From assembly GCA_022376925.1 (NCBI GenBank), contig JAIOJX010000005.1, positions 157,929,501-157,993,500 of the forward strand: a stretch of DNA of 64,000 bases. The letters are read 5' to 3'. The position numbers and the translations under genes were made by a program. How positions within the stretch are numbered: the first letter of the stretch is position 1; the number at the start of each line of letters is the position of its first letter. The stretch is from Tragulus kanchil. Taxonomy: Eukaryota; Chordata; Mammalia; Artiodactyla; Tragulidae. Positions 24,200 through 35,252 of the stretch are shown piece by piece. The notes beneath the pieces were generated by a model. It saw only the letters and a program-made list of their open reading frames with translations, was not told where the DNA came from and did no database searches.

Positions 24200-24313
24200 T
24201 CTTTTTTTTGGCTATGCAGTTTGTGGGATCATAGTTCCCTGACCAAAGATTAAACCTGGGCCTCCAGCAGTAAACACGCCAAATCTTAACAACTGGGCTG
24301 CAGAGAATTCCCC
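24200..24313 (-). mobile_element. Short CHR-1-like SINE
   Basis: On the plus strand it runs 'ttttggctatgcagtttgtg', 'gttccctgaccaaagatt' and ends 'gagaattcccc'. This is the reverse complement of the short cetartiodactyl CHR SINE. It is moderately diverged. Confidence 0.75.
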
Positions 24314-24321
24314 AGACTTTG

Positions 24322-24660
24322 GTTTTTTTGTTTTTGTTTTTTTTTACATTTATTTTATTTATTTATCTTTTGGGGGGTGGGGTTGGGAGGGAGGGGGACG
24401 GGCGGGCCACTTCTATTGGTCTTTCATTTATCTGTTTTCATCCGTCTTTGTTCTTTGGCTCTTGTGGGCCTCCCATCACGGTGGCCTCTGTTATCACAGA
24501 GCGCTGGCTCTGGGCGCATGCGCTCCAGAGCTCCTGCTCGGTAATTGGACACATTGGTCCAGCCGCTCCGCGGCATGTGGGATCTTCCCAGGCCAGGGAT
24601 CGAACCAATTCCTCTTGGACTGCAAGGCAGTGTCCTTACCCACTGGACCACCAGGGAAGC
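24322..24660 (-). mobile_element. CHR-type SINE, young subfamily
   Basis: This is a complete minus-strand copy. The plus strand shows a T-rich tail, then a run of short G tracts at about 24370-24409, then the body. A perfect 11-base target-site duplication 'cccagactttg' lies at 24311-24321 and 24661-24671. It landed at the edge of the CHR-1-like element. Confidence 0.92.
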
Positions 24661-24671
24661 CCCAGACTTTG

Positions 24672-24894
24672 TTTTTAAAGACTGTACTCATGGTAATATA
24701 TCCTTCTTATAAGAGTGGGGAAGGTTCTTGAGGATTACTTTAAATTCACTCATTTTTTCCCATCCTTCCACCCACTGCCATATTCCCTTCTTTACTTCAG
24801 CACATATCAGAATAACTTCTATGTGTCAGTGTGCTGGGTATTGGGTTTACAGCAGTACGCATTGTACTCTGCTTCCTCAAGAAAAGTTATTAAC
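24672..24894. other. Unassigned unique sequence
   Basis: I see nothing recognisable. Confidence 0.45.
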
Positions 24895-25007
24895 AGCAGT
24901 CCTTCTCAATCGTGGCTCTGCAGTAGCCATACATGAAAGCCCCGGAGTACAGATGCTGGGGTCCCTGCCCTGGAGATTCTGATTCAGTGGTTCTCAGATG
25001 AGTGGGT
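24895..25007 (+). mobile_element. MER5A-like hAT DNA transposon fossil
   Basis: It opens 'gcagtccttctcaatcgtgg' and closes 'attcagtggttctcagatg', with 'ggagattctgattcag' inside. This is the layout of a small hAT-Charlie non-autonomous element. Confidence 0.6.
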
Positions 25008-25026
25008 ACGACTGCAGACAGGTCAA

Positions 25027-25081
25027 TATGTATACATATACATACATATGTATACACACACATGCATACGTGTATGTATAG
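25027..25081. repeat. (TATG/CATA)n and (CA)n tract
   Basis: An alternating purine-pyrimidine tract immediately upstream of a Bov-tA SINE. It may derive from the SINE's tail. Confidence 0.8.
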
Positions 25082-25088
25082 CATGTAC

Positions 25089-25283
25089 ACTCAGTCACAT
25101 GCGACTCTGTGGATTGTAGCCCACCAGGCTCCTCTCTCCATGGGATTCTCCAGGCAAGAGTACTGGAGTGGGTTGCCATTTCCTCCTTCAGGGGATCTTC
25201 CCAACCCAGGAATCAAACCCGCATCTCCCATATCTCCTACATCGGCAAGCAAATTCTTTACCACTGAGCCACCTGGGAAGCCT
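25089..25283 (-). mobile_element. Bov-tA SINE
   Basis: The plus strand reads 'agtcacatgcgactctgtgg', 'tggagtgggttgccattt' and 'gagccacctgggaagcc', the reverse complement of Bov-tA. The B-box lies near 25210-25220. Confidence 0.94.
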
Positions 25284-25399
25284 CAAACTGGTCAAAGGCA
25301 ATTTCAGTTCTCGGAAGTGGGGCTGTAGGATAGTTAGTACCTGGGATAGTGGCTATCATATAGGGTTTATTTCATACAGGCACTCCTGATGCTCTCTGG

Positions 25400-26425
25400 C
25401 GAATGCCTTTTGAGGGAGTTAAAAATAGAACTTGAAGACATTTACAGAAGTCTAGGCAAGAAATGTCACAGTCTAAATTAAGGTAGTGGCAGTGGAGATT
25501 CATAGAAGTGGACAATTTAAAGAAATATTTCAGTTGTTAGAACATAATGACCTTAGTTTAAAGTATATGTGTTGGAACATTGGGGTGAGAGACATCAATG
25601 TGTCAAAGACTGGGTTCTTGGCTTGGGGTCATGGCTCCCATTCTCTAAGATGGGAATCCAGGAAAAGGGGCAGATAGGGCTGAGAGTGGTCATCAGTTTA
25701 GTTTAACATTTATTTATTTATTTATTTATTTATTTTGGCGGGAGTGGGGAGGGAGAGAGGTGGGTGGGCCACTTCCACTGGTCTTTCATTTATCCATTTT
25801 CATCCATCTCTGTTCTTTGGCCCGTGTGGGCCTCCCATCGCAGTGGCCTCTCTTGTCACAGAGCACCAGCTCTGGACGCGTGCGCTCCAGAGCTCCGGCT
25901 CGGTAATTGGATACGTCGGTCCAGCCTCTCCGCGGCACGTGGGATCTTCCCAGGCCAGGGATCGAACTGGCGCCCCTTGCACTGCAAGGCGGTGTCCTTA
26001 CCCACTGGACCACCAGGGAAGCCCAAGTTTAAGTGTAATGATTTTGAGCTGCCAGTGGACCACCCAAGTAGAGATCGACATTTAGGCATACATGGTCTGA
26101 AGCATGAAAGTAGGATCTGAGCAAAAGGTAAAGATTTGGGATCCATTTATATATATAAGAAGGTGACTGAGATCATGCGAGTACATGAGGTGATTCGGTG
26201 TGTGTAAAGAGGGGCAGAGTCTAACCAGCAAGAAGGTGAATTGTCATACGAGCCAAGAGAACTTTTCAAGAAGGACGGAAGTGATCGACAGATTTTTAAT
26301 GTTGTGAAGAGGTCAGTAAGAAAATTTTATTTGCTTTAACAAGAATGTTCTGTCAGAAGGAAGAACAGTCTCATGGCATGGAGAGAAGTGGGTTGAAGGG
26401 TGTGAGGTAAAATAGTCACAAGTAA
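25400..26425 (+). repeat. Ancient purine-rich dispersed repeat, with SINE inside
   Basis: Sequence before 25700 ('agtctaggcaagaaatgtca', 'gtggcagtggagattcatag') and after 26026 ('cacccaagtagagatcgac', 'gtaaagaggggcagagtc') reads as one element in the plus orientation. It is split by the SINE at 25707-26025. It is the same repeat type as 27.7-32.5 kb. Confidence 0.5.
25707..26025 (-). mobile_element. CHR-type SINE, young subfamily
   Basis: This is a complete minus-strand copy with a (TTTA)n tail on the left, a G-tract block at about 25737-25768 and a 7-base target-site duplication 'agtttaa' (25700-25706 and 26026-26032). It is repeated at 26833-27151. Confidence 0.92.
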
Positions 26426-26426
26426 T

Positions 26427-26489
26427 ATCAAATCATGTTGTACACCTTAAACTAATGCAGTGTTGTATTTCAGTTATCTCAATGAGACA
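26427..26489 (+). repeat. Old L1-type 3' tail scrap
   Basis: 'gttgtacaccttaaactaat' followed by 'tatctcaatgaga' matches a common old LINE 3' end. It is repeated at 27553-27615. Confidence 0.5.
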
Positions 26490-26612
26490 AAATGTAATCA
26501 TGAGTTAGCAGTTGTTTTAAGAAGTTGAGACAATAGAGATAGGGTGAATGGGTGGTAACCAGGGGCAGGGGGTTGAAATTAGAGGAGTTACAGATCTAGC
26601 AAAAATTCAATC

Positions 26613-27704
26613 AATTAAGGTAGTGGCAAAGAAGTGGACAATTTAAAGAAATATTTCAGTTGTTAGAACATAATGACCTTAGTTTAAAGTATATGTGTTG
26701 GAACATTGGGGTGAGAGACATCAATGTGTCAAAGACTGGGTTCTTGGCTTGGGGTCATGGCTCCCATTCTCTAAGATGGGAATCCAGGAAAAGGGGCAGA
26801 TAGGGCTGAGAGTGGTCATCAGTTTAGTTTAACATTTATTTATTTATTTATTTATTTATTTTGGCGGGAGTGGGGAGGGAGAGAGGTGGGTGGGCCACTT
26901 CCACTGGTCTTTCATTTATCCATTTTCATCCATCTCTGTTCTTTGGCCCGTGTGGGCCTCCCATCGCAGTGGCCTCTCTTGTCACAGAGCACCAGCTCTG
27001 GACGCGTGCGCTCCAGAGCTCCGGCTCGGTAATTGGATACGTCGGTCCAGCCTCTCCGCGGCACGTGGGATCTTCCCAGGCCAGGGATCGAACTGGCGCC
27101 CCTTGCACTGCAAGGCGGTGTCCTTACCCACTGGACCACCAGGGAAGCCCAAGTTTAAGTGTAATGATTTTGAGCTGCCAGTGGACCACCCAAGTAGAGA
27201 TCGACATTTAGGCATACATGGTCTGAAGCATGAAAGTAGGATCTGAGCAAAAGGTAAAGATTTGGGATCCATTTATATATATAAGAAGGTGACTGAGATC
27301 ATGCGAGTACATGAGGTGATTCGGTGTGTGTAAAGAGGGGCAGAGTCTAACCAGCAAGAAGGTGAATTGTCATACGAGCCAAGAGAACTTTTCAAGAAGG
27401 ACGGAAGTGATCGACAGATTTTTAATGTTGTGAAGAGGTCAGTAAGAAAATTTTATTTGCTTTAACAAGAATGTTCTGTCAGAAGGAAGAACAGTCTCAT
27501 GGCATGGAGAGAAGTGGGTTGAAGGGTGTGAGGTAAAATAGTCACAAGTAATATCAAATCATGTTGTACACCTTAAACTAATGCAGTGTTGTATTTCAGT
27601 TATCTCAATGAGACAAAATGTAATCATGAGTTAGCAGTTGTTTTAAGAAGTTGAGACAATAGAGATAGGGTGAATGGGTGGTAACCAGGGGCAGGGGGGT
27701 TGAA
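26613..27704. repeat. Tandem duplication 6, copy B
   Basis: This is the second copy of 25476-26577. It lacks about 11 bases near its start ('gtggcaaagaag' where copy A has 'gtggcagtggagattc'). The errors again lie next to the join. Confidence 0.94.
26833..27151 (-). mobile_element. CHR-type SINE, duplicate of 25707-26025
   Basis: It has the same flanks and the same target-site duplication, and is present because of duplication 6. Confidence 0.92.
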
Positions 27705-29513
27705 GGAGAATTGTTGAGACAGGAGAAATTTAATTATCCTGTTGATTCCCTCCTAGAGTGATCATTTATTAAAGACCCTCTGTGAGCTGAACTCGGCTCT
27801 GTGCTGAGAATAGATCTTAATTCTAGCGAATAGCTACTTAATAATTGAATAACAAATAAAAATAATGAGAAACACTATGAAGGAAATAAGCAAGATGCTG
27901 TGTCTGAGAGTAACGATGAGACCTACTTAAGATAGCTTGGTAAGGAAAGGCCTCTTTGGGGTGGAATCATTTTAAATTGAGATCTGGGGGCTTGGGGAGA
28001 AGATAGTGGAGAAGGACTTGAGCTCACCTCCTCTCATGAAAATACCAAAATCGCACAACTAACTGTTAAACAACCATCTACAAAAAACTGAGACATGAAG
28101 AATGAGGAGACAGTAAGAGCCTAGGAAAGAGTTAATTCTTTGAGAGAGAGCATTAAGTGTGAGGGTCCTAGGATAGAAACAGCTTGGTGTGTTCCAGGAA
28201 CCAGCAGGGACAGATGTTTTTGTGGCCACAGTGAGGTGAGCTAGGACAGTAGTCTTAGCTTGATCATGTATGCATGGTGCTAGTTTGTGTTTTATTCAAG
28301 AACAGTGGGTGGCTGTTGGAAATTTTAAGCAGGATGACATAATTAATTTAAATTCCAAAAAATTCACAATGGCTGTTTTGTGGTTAATGGGTTACTAGTG
28401 GGGGTAGAACAAGAATAGAAACAGGGTAATAAATTAGTGGCTACCTGGATGGAGGTAGAGAGAAGAGGGTAGCTAGTGAAACATACTGTGAAGATAGCGT
28501 CAGCGTGATTTGGCTGATGATTGCTGAAAAGGTCAAGGAATAGGGAAGAGGGGCTGCTTTGGTGTCTGGTTAGTGTCTGCATAAGTGTAACATTGTTGAC
28601 TCAGATGAGAAGATGAAGAGGGCCCCAGATTTTCAGTGCGGGTTAGAAGTGGAAGGACATGCAGAATCAAAAGCTCTCATTTTTATACATGCTAAAATTC
28701 GTTTGTTTGCATAAGAGAGAGATTTTTAACCTAGCAACTGAATGTTGCTATTTGGGGATTGGAGGAGAGGTTTGGTTTATAGAGAGACATTTTAAATTAG
28801 TTGGTGTAGAGGTGTGTTTCAAGGCATGAGAGTGGACACATGCTTCTGAGAGAGAATGCTCAACCACCCTCTGAGCAATGACAGTAGAGAGAAGTCAGAA
28901 CGAGGAGACAGAGCTTGCAAAGAGAATTGAGACAATAGCTAGTGAAGTAGGACTTGGGAGAGGTGGTATCATGGAGGCTGAGAAAGGTGTTTGAAGGAAT
29001 GAAGGGAGTAAGCAACTCTGTTGAGTGTTTTTTTATTTTTATTTTTTTTAATTTTTTTTTTGTGGAAGCGGGGCAGGTTGGGGAGGGAGGGGGACGGGCA
29101 GGCCACTTCTATTGGTCTTTCATTTATCTGTTTTCATCCATCTTTGTTCTTTGGCCTGTGTGGGCCTCCCATTGCAGTGGCCTCTGTTGTCACAGAGTAC
29201 CAGCTCTGGGTACATGTGCTCCAGAGTTCCAACTCTGTAATTGGACACATGGGTCCAGCCACTCTGCAGCACATGGGATCTTCCCAGGCCAGGGATTGAA
29301 CCAGTGCCCCTTGCACTGCAAGGCGGTGTCCTTACCCACTGGCACCAGGGAAGCCCTGTTGAGTGGTTTTGATAAGAGCAGAAAAGTGGCTATGGATTTA
29401 GCATCATCTAGATTAATGCTTGCCATTGCACAAGCAGGTTCAGTGTTGTGGTAGGGTCAGAAGATGAGTGAAAGCAAGTGAGGAAGTAGAACTGTACCAG
29501 TTGCACTAAATCT
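27705..29513 (+). repeat. Ancient purine-rich dispersed repeat, long segment
   Basis: It runs collinearly through recognisable blocks: 'atttattaaagaccctctgtg', 'ggtaaggaaaggcctcttt', 'gcttggtgtgttccaggaac', 'gtttgtgttttattcaagaa', 'acaatggctgttttgtgg'. It resumes after the SINE as 'tatggatttagcatcatc'. All in plus orientation. It is non-coding, and its family name is not assigned. Confidence 0.55.
29028..29355 (-). mobile_element. CHR-type SINE, young subfamily
   Basis: This is a minus-strand copy with a T-rich tail and G tracts at about 29066-29100. The 10-base target-site duplication 'ctgttgagtg' is at 29018-29027 and 29356-29365. It is inserted in the old purine-rich repeat. The head has lost a few bases ('cactggcaccaggg'). 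Confidence 0.92.
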
Positions 29514-29514
29514 A

Positions 29515-30055
29515 TTAAAATCTCTCTAATTTATTCTTTTAAGGGCTGTATGATGGTCCATCGTATGGCTCTGTCATGACTTATTCAACCTTTCACTATT
29601 GATGAGCACTTGCTTTGTTTTCTCTTTTACCTTTTAAAATAAGGCTATAATGAACATTCCACACTCCCCTCATCCTACATAGCGTGTGTTTGTGTATCTT
29701 TTGTGGTTGTTACTGTTTAGTTTCTAAGTCAAGTCTGACTGTTTGCACCCCCATGGACTGTAGCCTACTGCCAGGCTCCTCTGTCCATGGGATTTCCCAG
29801 GTCTCCCAAGAATACCGGAGTGGATAGCCATTTCCTTCTCCAGAGGAGCTTTTTGAGCCAGGGATAGAACTTGTGTCTCATACACTGGCAGGCAGATTCT
29901 TTACCTTTGAACCACCAGGAAAGCCGTATCCATCTTTACACACTGGTAAATGTATGTGTAGAGGAGAGATTCTAGGAATGGACTTACTGGATTGAAGAAT
30001 ATAGGTATTTTGTGTAATTTTAGCAGGTATTGCTAATTACTTTATCAAAAGACTA
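29515..30055. repeat. Old LINE-like fragment split by a SINE
   Basis: 'ggctgtatgatggtccatcg', 'ataatgaacattccacac' and, after the SINE, 'ctaggaatggacttactgg' and 'gcaggtattgctaattac' are successive blocks of a familiar old LINE 3' region. It is split by the Bov-tA at 29702-29925 and repeated in copy B. Confidence 0.5.
29702..29925 (-). mobile_element. Bov-tA SINE
   Basis: The plus strand shows 'ccccatggactgtagcctac', 'tctgtccatgggatttccc' and 'gaaccaccaggaaagcc'. It is nested in an old LINE-like fragment and repeated at 30782-31005. Confidence 0.93.
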
Positions 30056-30549
30056 AAAATTTACATTTCACCTCTTATTTTTGAGAGATTGATGATGCAG
30101 TGAAAGGGAAGATGCAAAGTCCTTGAATGTGTAAGAGGAGGTGGGGTCTAAAGTACGGGTAAAAGGACTGGGCTTTGATGAGGAAAGGAGTACTTTGTCC
30201 ATTGTAATGGGGAGGAAGAAGATTACTTAGTTGCCCATAATTTTGTAGTTTTGGTGGTAAGAGCATGAGGACATTCTGTAGTCTCAGTGACATAGAATGT
30301 GAAATCATCAGTTGAAAGGAGGAACTTGGAAAGCTCTGAGTATGAAATCAGCCCTAGAAAGTCAAAAAGGGTGTATAGTAGGACTGCTGGGTTATGTTGA
30401 ATTTAAAATATAGTCACAGGGTTCGAGTTTCTCTGGCTGGATACTGTGGCTTGGGTTTGCACTCAGATAGTGGATACCTGGGGTCACTAGGGCTAAAGTT
30501 TGCTAAGCAAGTGTGATTGAGGTGGGGGGCATGGAAGTAAGAACTCTGC
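30056..30549 (+). repeat. Ancient purine-rich repeat, continuation
   Basis: Blocks 'aatgtgtaagaggaggtggg', 'gactgggctttgatgagga' and 'actgctgggttatgttgaat' continue the element interrupted at 29514. They are repeated in copy B (31136-31630). Confidence 0.5.
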
Positions 30550-30550
30550 G

Positions 30551-31630
30551 GAAAGCAAGTGAGGAAGTAGAACTGTACCAGTTGCACTAAATCTATTAAA
30601 ATCTCTCTAATTTATTCTTTTAAGGGCTGTATGATGGTCCATCGTATGGCTCTGTCATGACTTATTCAACCTTTCACTATTGATGAGCACTTGCTTTGTT
30701 TTCTCTTTTACCTTTTAAAATAAGGCTATAATGAACATTCCACACTCCCTCATCCTACATAGCGTGTGTTTGTGTATCTTTTGTGGTTGTTACTGTTTAG
30801 TTTCTAAGTCAAGTCTGACTGTTTGCACCCCCATGGACTGTAGCCTACTGCCAGGCTCCTCTGTCCATGGGATTTCCCAGGTCTCCCAAGAATACCGGAG
30901 TGGATAGCCATTTCCTTCTCCAGAGGAGCTTTTTGAGCCAGGGATAGAACTTGTGTCTCATACACTGGCAGGCAGATTCTTTACCTTTGAACCACCAGGA
31001 AAGCCGTATCCATCTTTACACACTGGTAAATGTATGTGTAGAGGAGAGATTCTAGGAATGGACTTACTGGATTGAAGAATATAGGTATTTTGTGTAATTT
31101 TAGCAGGTATTGCTAATTACTTTATCAAAAGACTAAAAATTTACATTTCACCTCTTATTTTTGAGAGATTGATGATGCAGTGAAAGGGAAGATGCAAAGT
31201 CCTTGAATGTGTAAGAGGAGGTGGGGTCTAAAGTACGGGTAAAAGGACTGGGCTTTGATGAGGAAAGGAGTACTTTGTCCATTGTAATGGGGAGGAAGAA
31301 GATTACTTAGTTGCCCATAATTTTGTAGTTTTGGTGGTAAGAGCATGAGGACATTCTGTAGTCTCAGTGACATAGAATGTGAAATCATCAGTTGAAAGGA
31401 GGAACTTGGAAAGCTCTGAGTATGAAATCAGCCCTAGAAAGTCAAAAAGGGTGTATAGTAGGACTGCTGGGTTATGTTGAATTTAAAATATAGTCACAGG
31501 GTTCGAGTTTCTCTGGCTGGATACTGTGGCTTGGGTTTGCACTCAGATAGTGGATACCTGGGGTCACTAGGGCTAAAGTTTGCTAAGCAAGTGTGATTGA
31601 GGTGGGGGGCATGGGAAGTAAGAACTCTGC
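30551..31630. repeat. Tandem duplication 7, copy B
   Basis: This is the second copy of 29470-30549. There are only two compensating 1-base homopolymer differences: one C fewer near 30748 and one G more near 31615. Confidence 0.96.
30782..31005 (-). mobile_element. Bov-tA SINE, duplicate of 29702-29925
   Basis: It is the same insertion with identical flanks, copied by duplication 7. Confidence 0.93.
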
Positions 31631-32564
31631 AAGGGAAATATTGCATTATACATACCCTCACAGATCTAAACTGAACAAAGAGGGACAGAAGGGGGTTGTA
31701 AGATTGTGACAGAGCCGGTAGGTTAGAAGGTTCAATGAGGGGGAAGAATTTTTAGCAACAGAGACTCTAAAATGAATGACTTGGGGAAGGATAGAGTGGG
31801 GTGGTGGAATCTGGAATGTGTGAATTTAGAATTTTGACACATATAAGGGTTTCTGTTGATCAACTCAAGGCATTGCCCATGGATTTGGATCACTGAGATA
31901 GAATGGAAGAAGGGTTCATGAAAGAAGGTATCAAGGATCTGGAGGCCAAGATATGTTTGCACAATGTGCATTCTTGTTGACATCTGATGCAGGAGTGGGG
32001 GTGGAGGGAAGAGAGCCAGGAGTGCAGAGTTTCAGCGGGGTGCAGTGAGGGTGAAGATGGTGGATGATGGTGCCGTTGGGGGCGGGCTTGAGCTCTGCAA
32101 GGACATGGTGATTTAGAGACATGGGCAGAGTGGAAGAGGCCGGCTGGGGAGAGTAGTGGGGAGCAGGCCGAGCCGCCACCTCTACCTCTTGGCCCTGGGA
32201 TTTATGGGCCATTGAGAGAAAAATAGTCACTTCTTGAGAGGGCTGCCTGGGGAGCATGTTGATACACTGGTGATAAGGGAGTGAGAGAGAGGCTGGGGAG
32301 GGAAAGGCTGGCTAGCAGAGCTTGCTGACAAGGGAGATGAGATCAGCTGCAGAGTCTTAGATGAGGGATTGCCCTTGGATTCCTCATGAAGGGAAGAAGG
32401 ACGGAAGCCCAGCTAGGATTGGGTGCCCAGAGGCTGGCGCTTGTCTCTCCTGCAGAAGGCCACAAGAACAGCTGCTGGAGATGTGAGAGGAAAGGAGATG
32501 ACTTGAAACAGCAGCTGTGGAGAGAGGAAGTGACACAGAGAAGGATCGTCAGTAGATGTTGAGG
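31631..32564 (+). repeat. Ancient purine-rich repeat, last segment
   Basis: Dense gga/gag words continue ('gggaagaatttttagcaac', 'gagagaggctggggaggg'). An antisense open frame of 108 codons (31931-32257) reflects absent stops in pyrimidine-rich sequence and shows no domain. Confidence 0.45.
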
Positions 32565-33673
32565 GCTAAGCTGGGTTTGGGAGATTATTAGACATAAACG
32601 TCTCCCTTCCTGCCTCTCCCATTACATATGCAATATCTATTTTCTGTTACTCCCACCAGATTGAATTAATTGCTTTCTCATGTATGTTTCTATATTATTA
32701 GACACCTACTTTGATATCTCTTACCACAGTGTGTTACAGTGGTTTACTTGTTTTACCTTTTAGAGTGTAAGTTCCTAGACTATGTCCTAGGTTATGTCTC
32801 ATTTATCTCCTCTTCATGATCACCTGGAATAGTTACTGGAACATAACAGGTGCTTGGTTAATGTCGATTGAATTGATCAGTTTACATAAGTATGGTTATG
32901 TTATTTTCTAAAAGTTCTTTTTCTTCATTGATATGACACTGATTATTCTAAACAACTTGTCAGTTTCTGTGGACCCAGTGTGCTCATTAAGGGTAAACCA
33001 TCCTGTTTATCTCATGCACAAGCAACACTTGTGCAGCAAATTACAATATCCCACCCATCTCTACAGGTTTGGCATGAATTTATTTGCCTTTGGAATTTCT
33101 GTCAGCAGAATCTCTGTTTGCCTTGTTATTGATCTTACCACTTGACTCTAAGGGTATTCTTTGAGAATATAGTGAATGGTCATATTCTTCTGAGTGAACA
33201 GTACTGTGCTAACATTTTTTCCCTTCAGAGTGAATTGTACTGTGTGATATTCAAAAGCTGTGGTCTGACATGCAGGAGAGAGCCTTTCTTGTAAAAAGAC
33301 CCAATAAACAAAAAAGTCACCTTGCTTTTAAAATGTTGGAAATATTGTACTGACATGAAGACCATGCAACCGTGGAAAAATATTAATTTGCCCATTAATG
33401 TGCTCATATTGTTTTGTGGGTAGGAAAATGAAGGTCCATTAAGTATTATTCATATTCCATGTCTGTAGTCACAACCATGAAAGGAGGCTTCCTTAGGTTC
33501 CCTCAAAGACGCAATGATAGAATCTCATGTTAAAAGGTACCCTGGAGAGCAGCTGGTCCGGAGACCCTGACCGTTTGAATCCTCTCTTTGACATCTTCAA
33601 CAGTTAGGGTGTTGAGTGTCTGCTTGGATACCTCTATGGATCAGCGGTTTTCCTGATAACAGAAACCAGGTTC
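32565..33673. repeat. Tandem duplication 8, copy A
   Basis: This 1,109 bp segment is directly abutted by copy B at 33674, with zero bases between. The offset is 1,109 throughout, so the copies have equal length. Confidence 0.97.
32760..32880 (+). repeat. L2-type 3' end
   Basis: 'agagtgtaagttcctagac', 'tgtctcatttatctcctc' and 'ggtgcttggttaatg' match the L2 3' end order. It is repeated at 33869-33989. Confidence 0.7.
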
Positions 33674-34782
33674 GCTAAGCTGGGTTTGGGAGATTATTAG
33701 ACATAAACGTCTCCCTTCCTGCCTCTCCCATTACATATGCAATATCTATTTTCTGTTACTCCCACCAGATTGAATTAATTGCTTTCTCATGTATGTTTCT
33801 ATATTATTAGACACCTACTTTGATATCTCTTACCACAGTGTGTTACAGTGGTTTACTTGTTTTACCTTTTAGAGTGTAAGTTCCTAGACTATGTCCTAGG
33901 TTATGTCTCATTTATCTCCTCTTCATGATCACCTGGAATAGTTACTGGAACATAACAGGTGCTTGGTTAATGTCGATTGAATTGATCAGTTTACATAAGT
34001 ATGGTTATGTTATTTTCTAAAAGTTCTTTTTCTTCATTGATATGACACTGATTATTCTAAACAACTTGTCAGTTTCTGTGGACCCAGTGTGCTCATTAAG
34101 GGTAAACCATCCTGTTTATCTCATGCACAAGCAACACTTGTGCAGCAAATTACAATATCCCACCCATCTCTACAGGTTTGGCATGAATTTATTTGCCTTT
34201 GGAATTTCTGTCAGCAGAATCTCTGTTTGCCTTGTTATTGATCTTACCACTTGACTCTAAGGGTATTCTTTGAGAATATAGTGAATGGTCATATTCTTCT
34301 GAGTGAACAGTACTGTGCTAACATTTTTTCCCTTCAGAGTGAATTGTACTGTGTGATATTCAAAAGCTGTGGTCTGACATGCAGGAGAGAGCCTTTCTTG
34401 TAAAAAGACCCAATAAACAAAAAAGTCACCTTGCTTTTAAAATGTTGGAAATATTGTACTGACATGAAGACCATGCAACCGTGGAAAAATATTAATTTGC
34501 CCATTAATGTGCTCATATTGTTTTGTGGGTAGGAAAATGAAGGTCCATTAAGTATTATTCATATTCCATGTCTGTAGTCACAACCATGAAAGGAGGCTTC
34601 CTTAGGTTCCCTCAAAGACGCAATGATAGAATCTCATGTTAAAAGGTACCCTGGAGAGCAGCTGGTCCGGAGACCCTGACCGTTTGAATCCTCTCTTTGA
34701 CATCTTCAACAGTTAGGGTGTTGAGTGTCTGCTTGGATACCTCTATGGATCAGCGGTTTTCCTGATAACAGAAACCAGGTTC
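33674..34782. repeat. Tandem duplication 8, copy B
   Basis: This is an apparently identical second copy of 32565-33673. Sequence becomes unique again at 34783. Confidence 0.97.
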
Positions 34783-34815
34783 CTCATTGACACCAAAACA
34801 CCGCTATCTTTACAG

Positions 34816-35252
34816 CAACAGTTTTCAGACAGTTGTTTCCAAGAGCTCTTTATACTCTTAGAAAGTATTAAGGATCTCAAAGAGCTTTTGGTTATGCAGA
34901 GTATACCTGTCAATGATTAGTTATTATTTAAAAATTTAATAATGAACCCACTGTGTGTCAATTTAAGTAACATTTTTAATGAAGAATAATTTAATTTTCC
35001 AAAACAAAATAAATTTAGTGAGGAAAGAGGCCTTGCAAACCTCCCGAATAGCTGGTACAATAAATAGAAGATGGCTAGGATTCTCATACATATTACTCAA
35101 TCTATTGTAATATCATAGGCCATGTAGCCTCTGTACATGCATAGGAGGCAAATAACTGATTAGAATTAACAAACTTAGACCTCACAGACCTCCTGAAAGG
35201 GTCTCGGGAACCCCTGTGAGTCCCCAGTACCATACTTGGAGAGCCACTGCTG
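34816..35252. mobile_element. hAT-Charlie-type DNA transposon fossil, near full length
   Basis: The left end is 'cagcaacagttttcagac' and the right end 'ttggagagccactgctg', which are imperfect inverted repeats. Internal blocks 'ctcaaagagcttttggttat' and 'cctgaaagggtctcggga' match a known type of non-autonomous hAT element of this size. It is non-coding. Confidence 0.7.

Larger units (their letters stand above)
25476..26577. repeat. Tandem duplication 6, copy A
   Basis: This segment of about 1,102 bp is repeated at 26613-27704. It holds a complete SINE and part of the old purine-rich repeat. Thirty-five bases (26578-26612) separate the copies. Confidence 0.94.
29470..30549. repeat. Tandem duplication 7, copy A
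   Basis: This 1,080 bp segment is repeated at 30551-31630, with one base between the copies. It includes the end of one purine-rich segment, an old LINE-like fragment, a Bov-tA SINE and the start of the next purine-rich segment. Confidence 0.96.

Noticed and set aside
24785..24815. U6-like phrase 'cttcagcacatatcag'
   Set aside because: Only a short resemblance to the start of U6. The rest of the RNA is absent.
31931..32257. 108-codon minus-strand proline/histidine-rich frame
   Set aside because: It has the same composition cause as other antisense frames in the purine-rich repeat.
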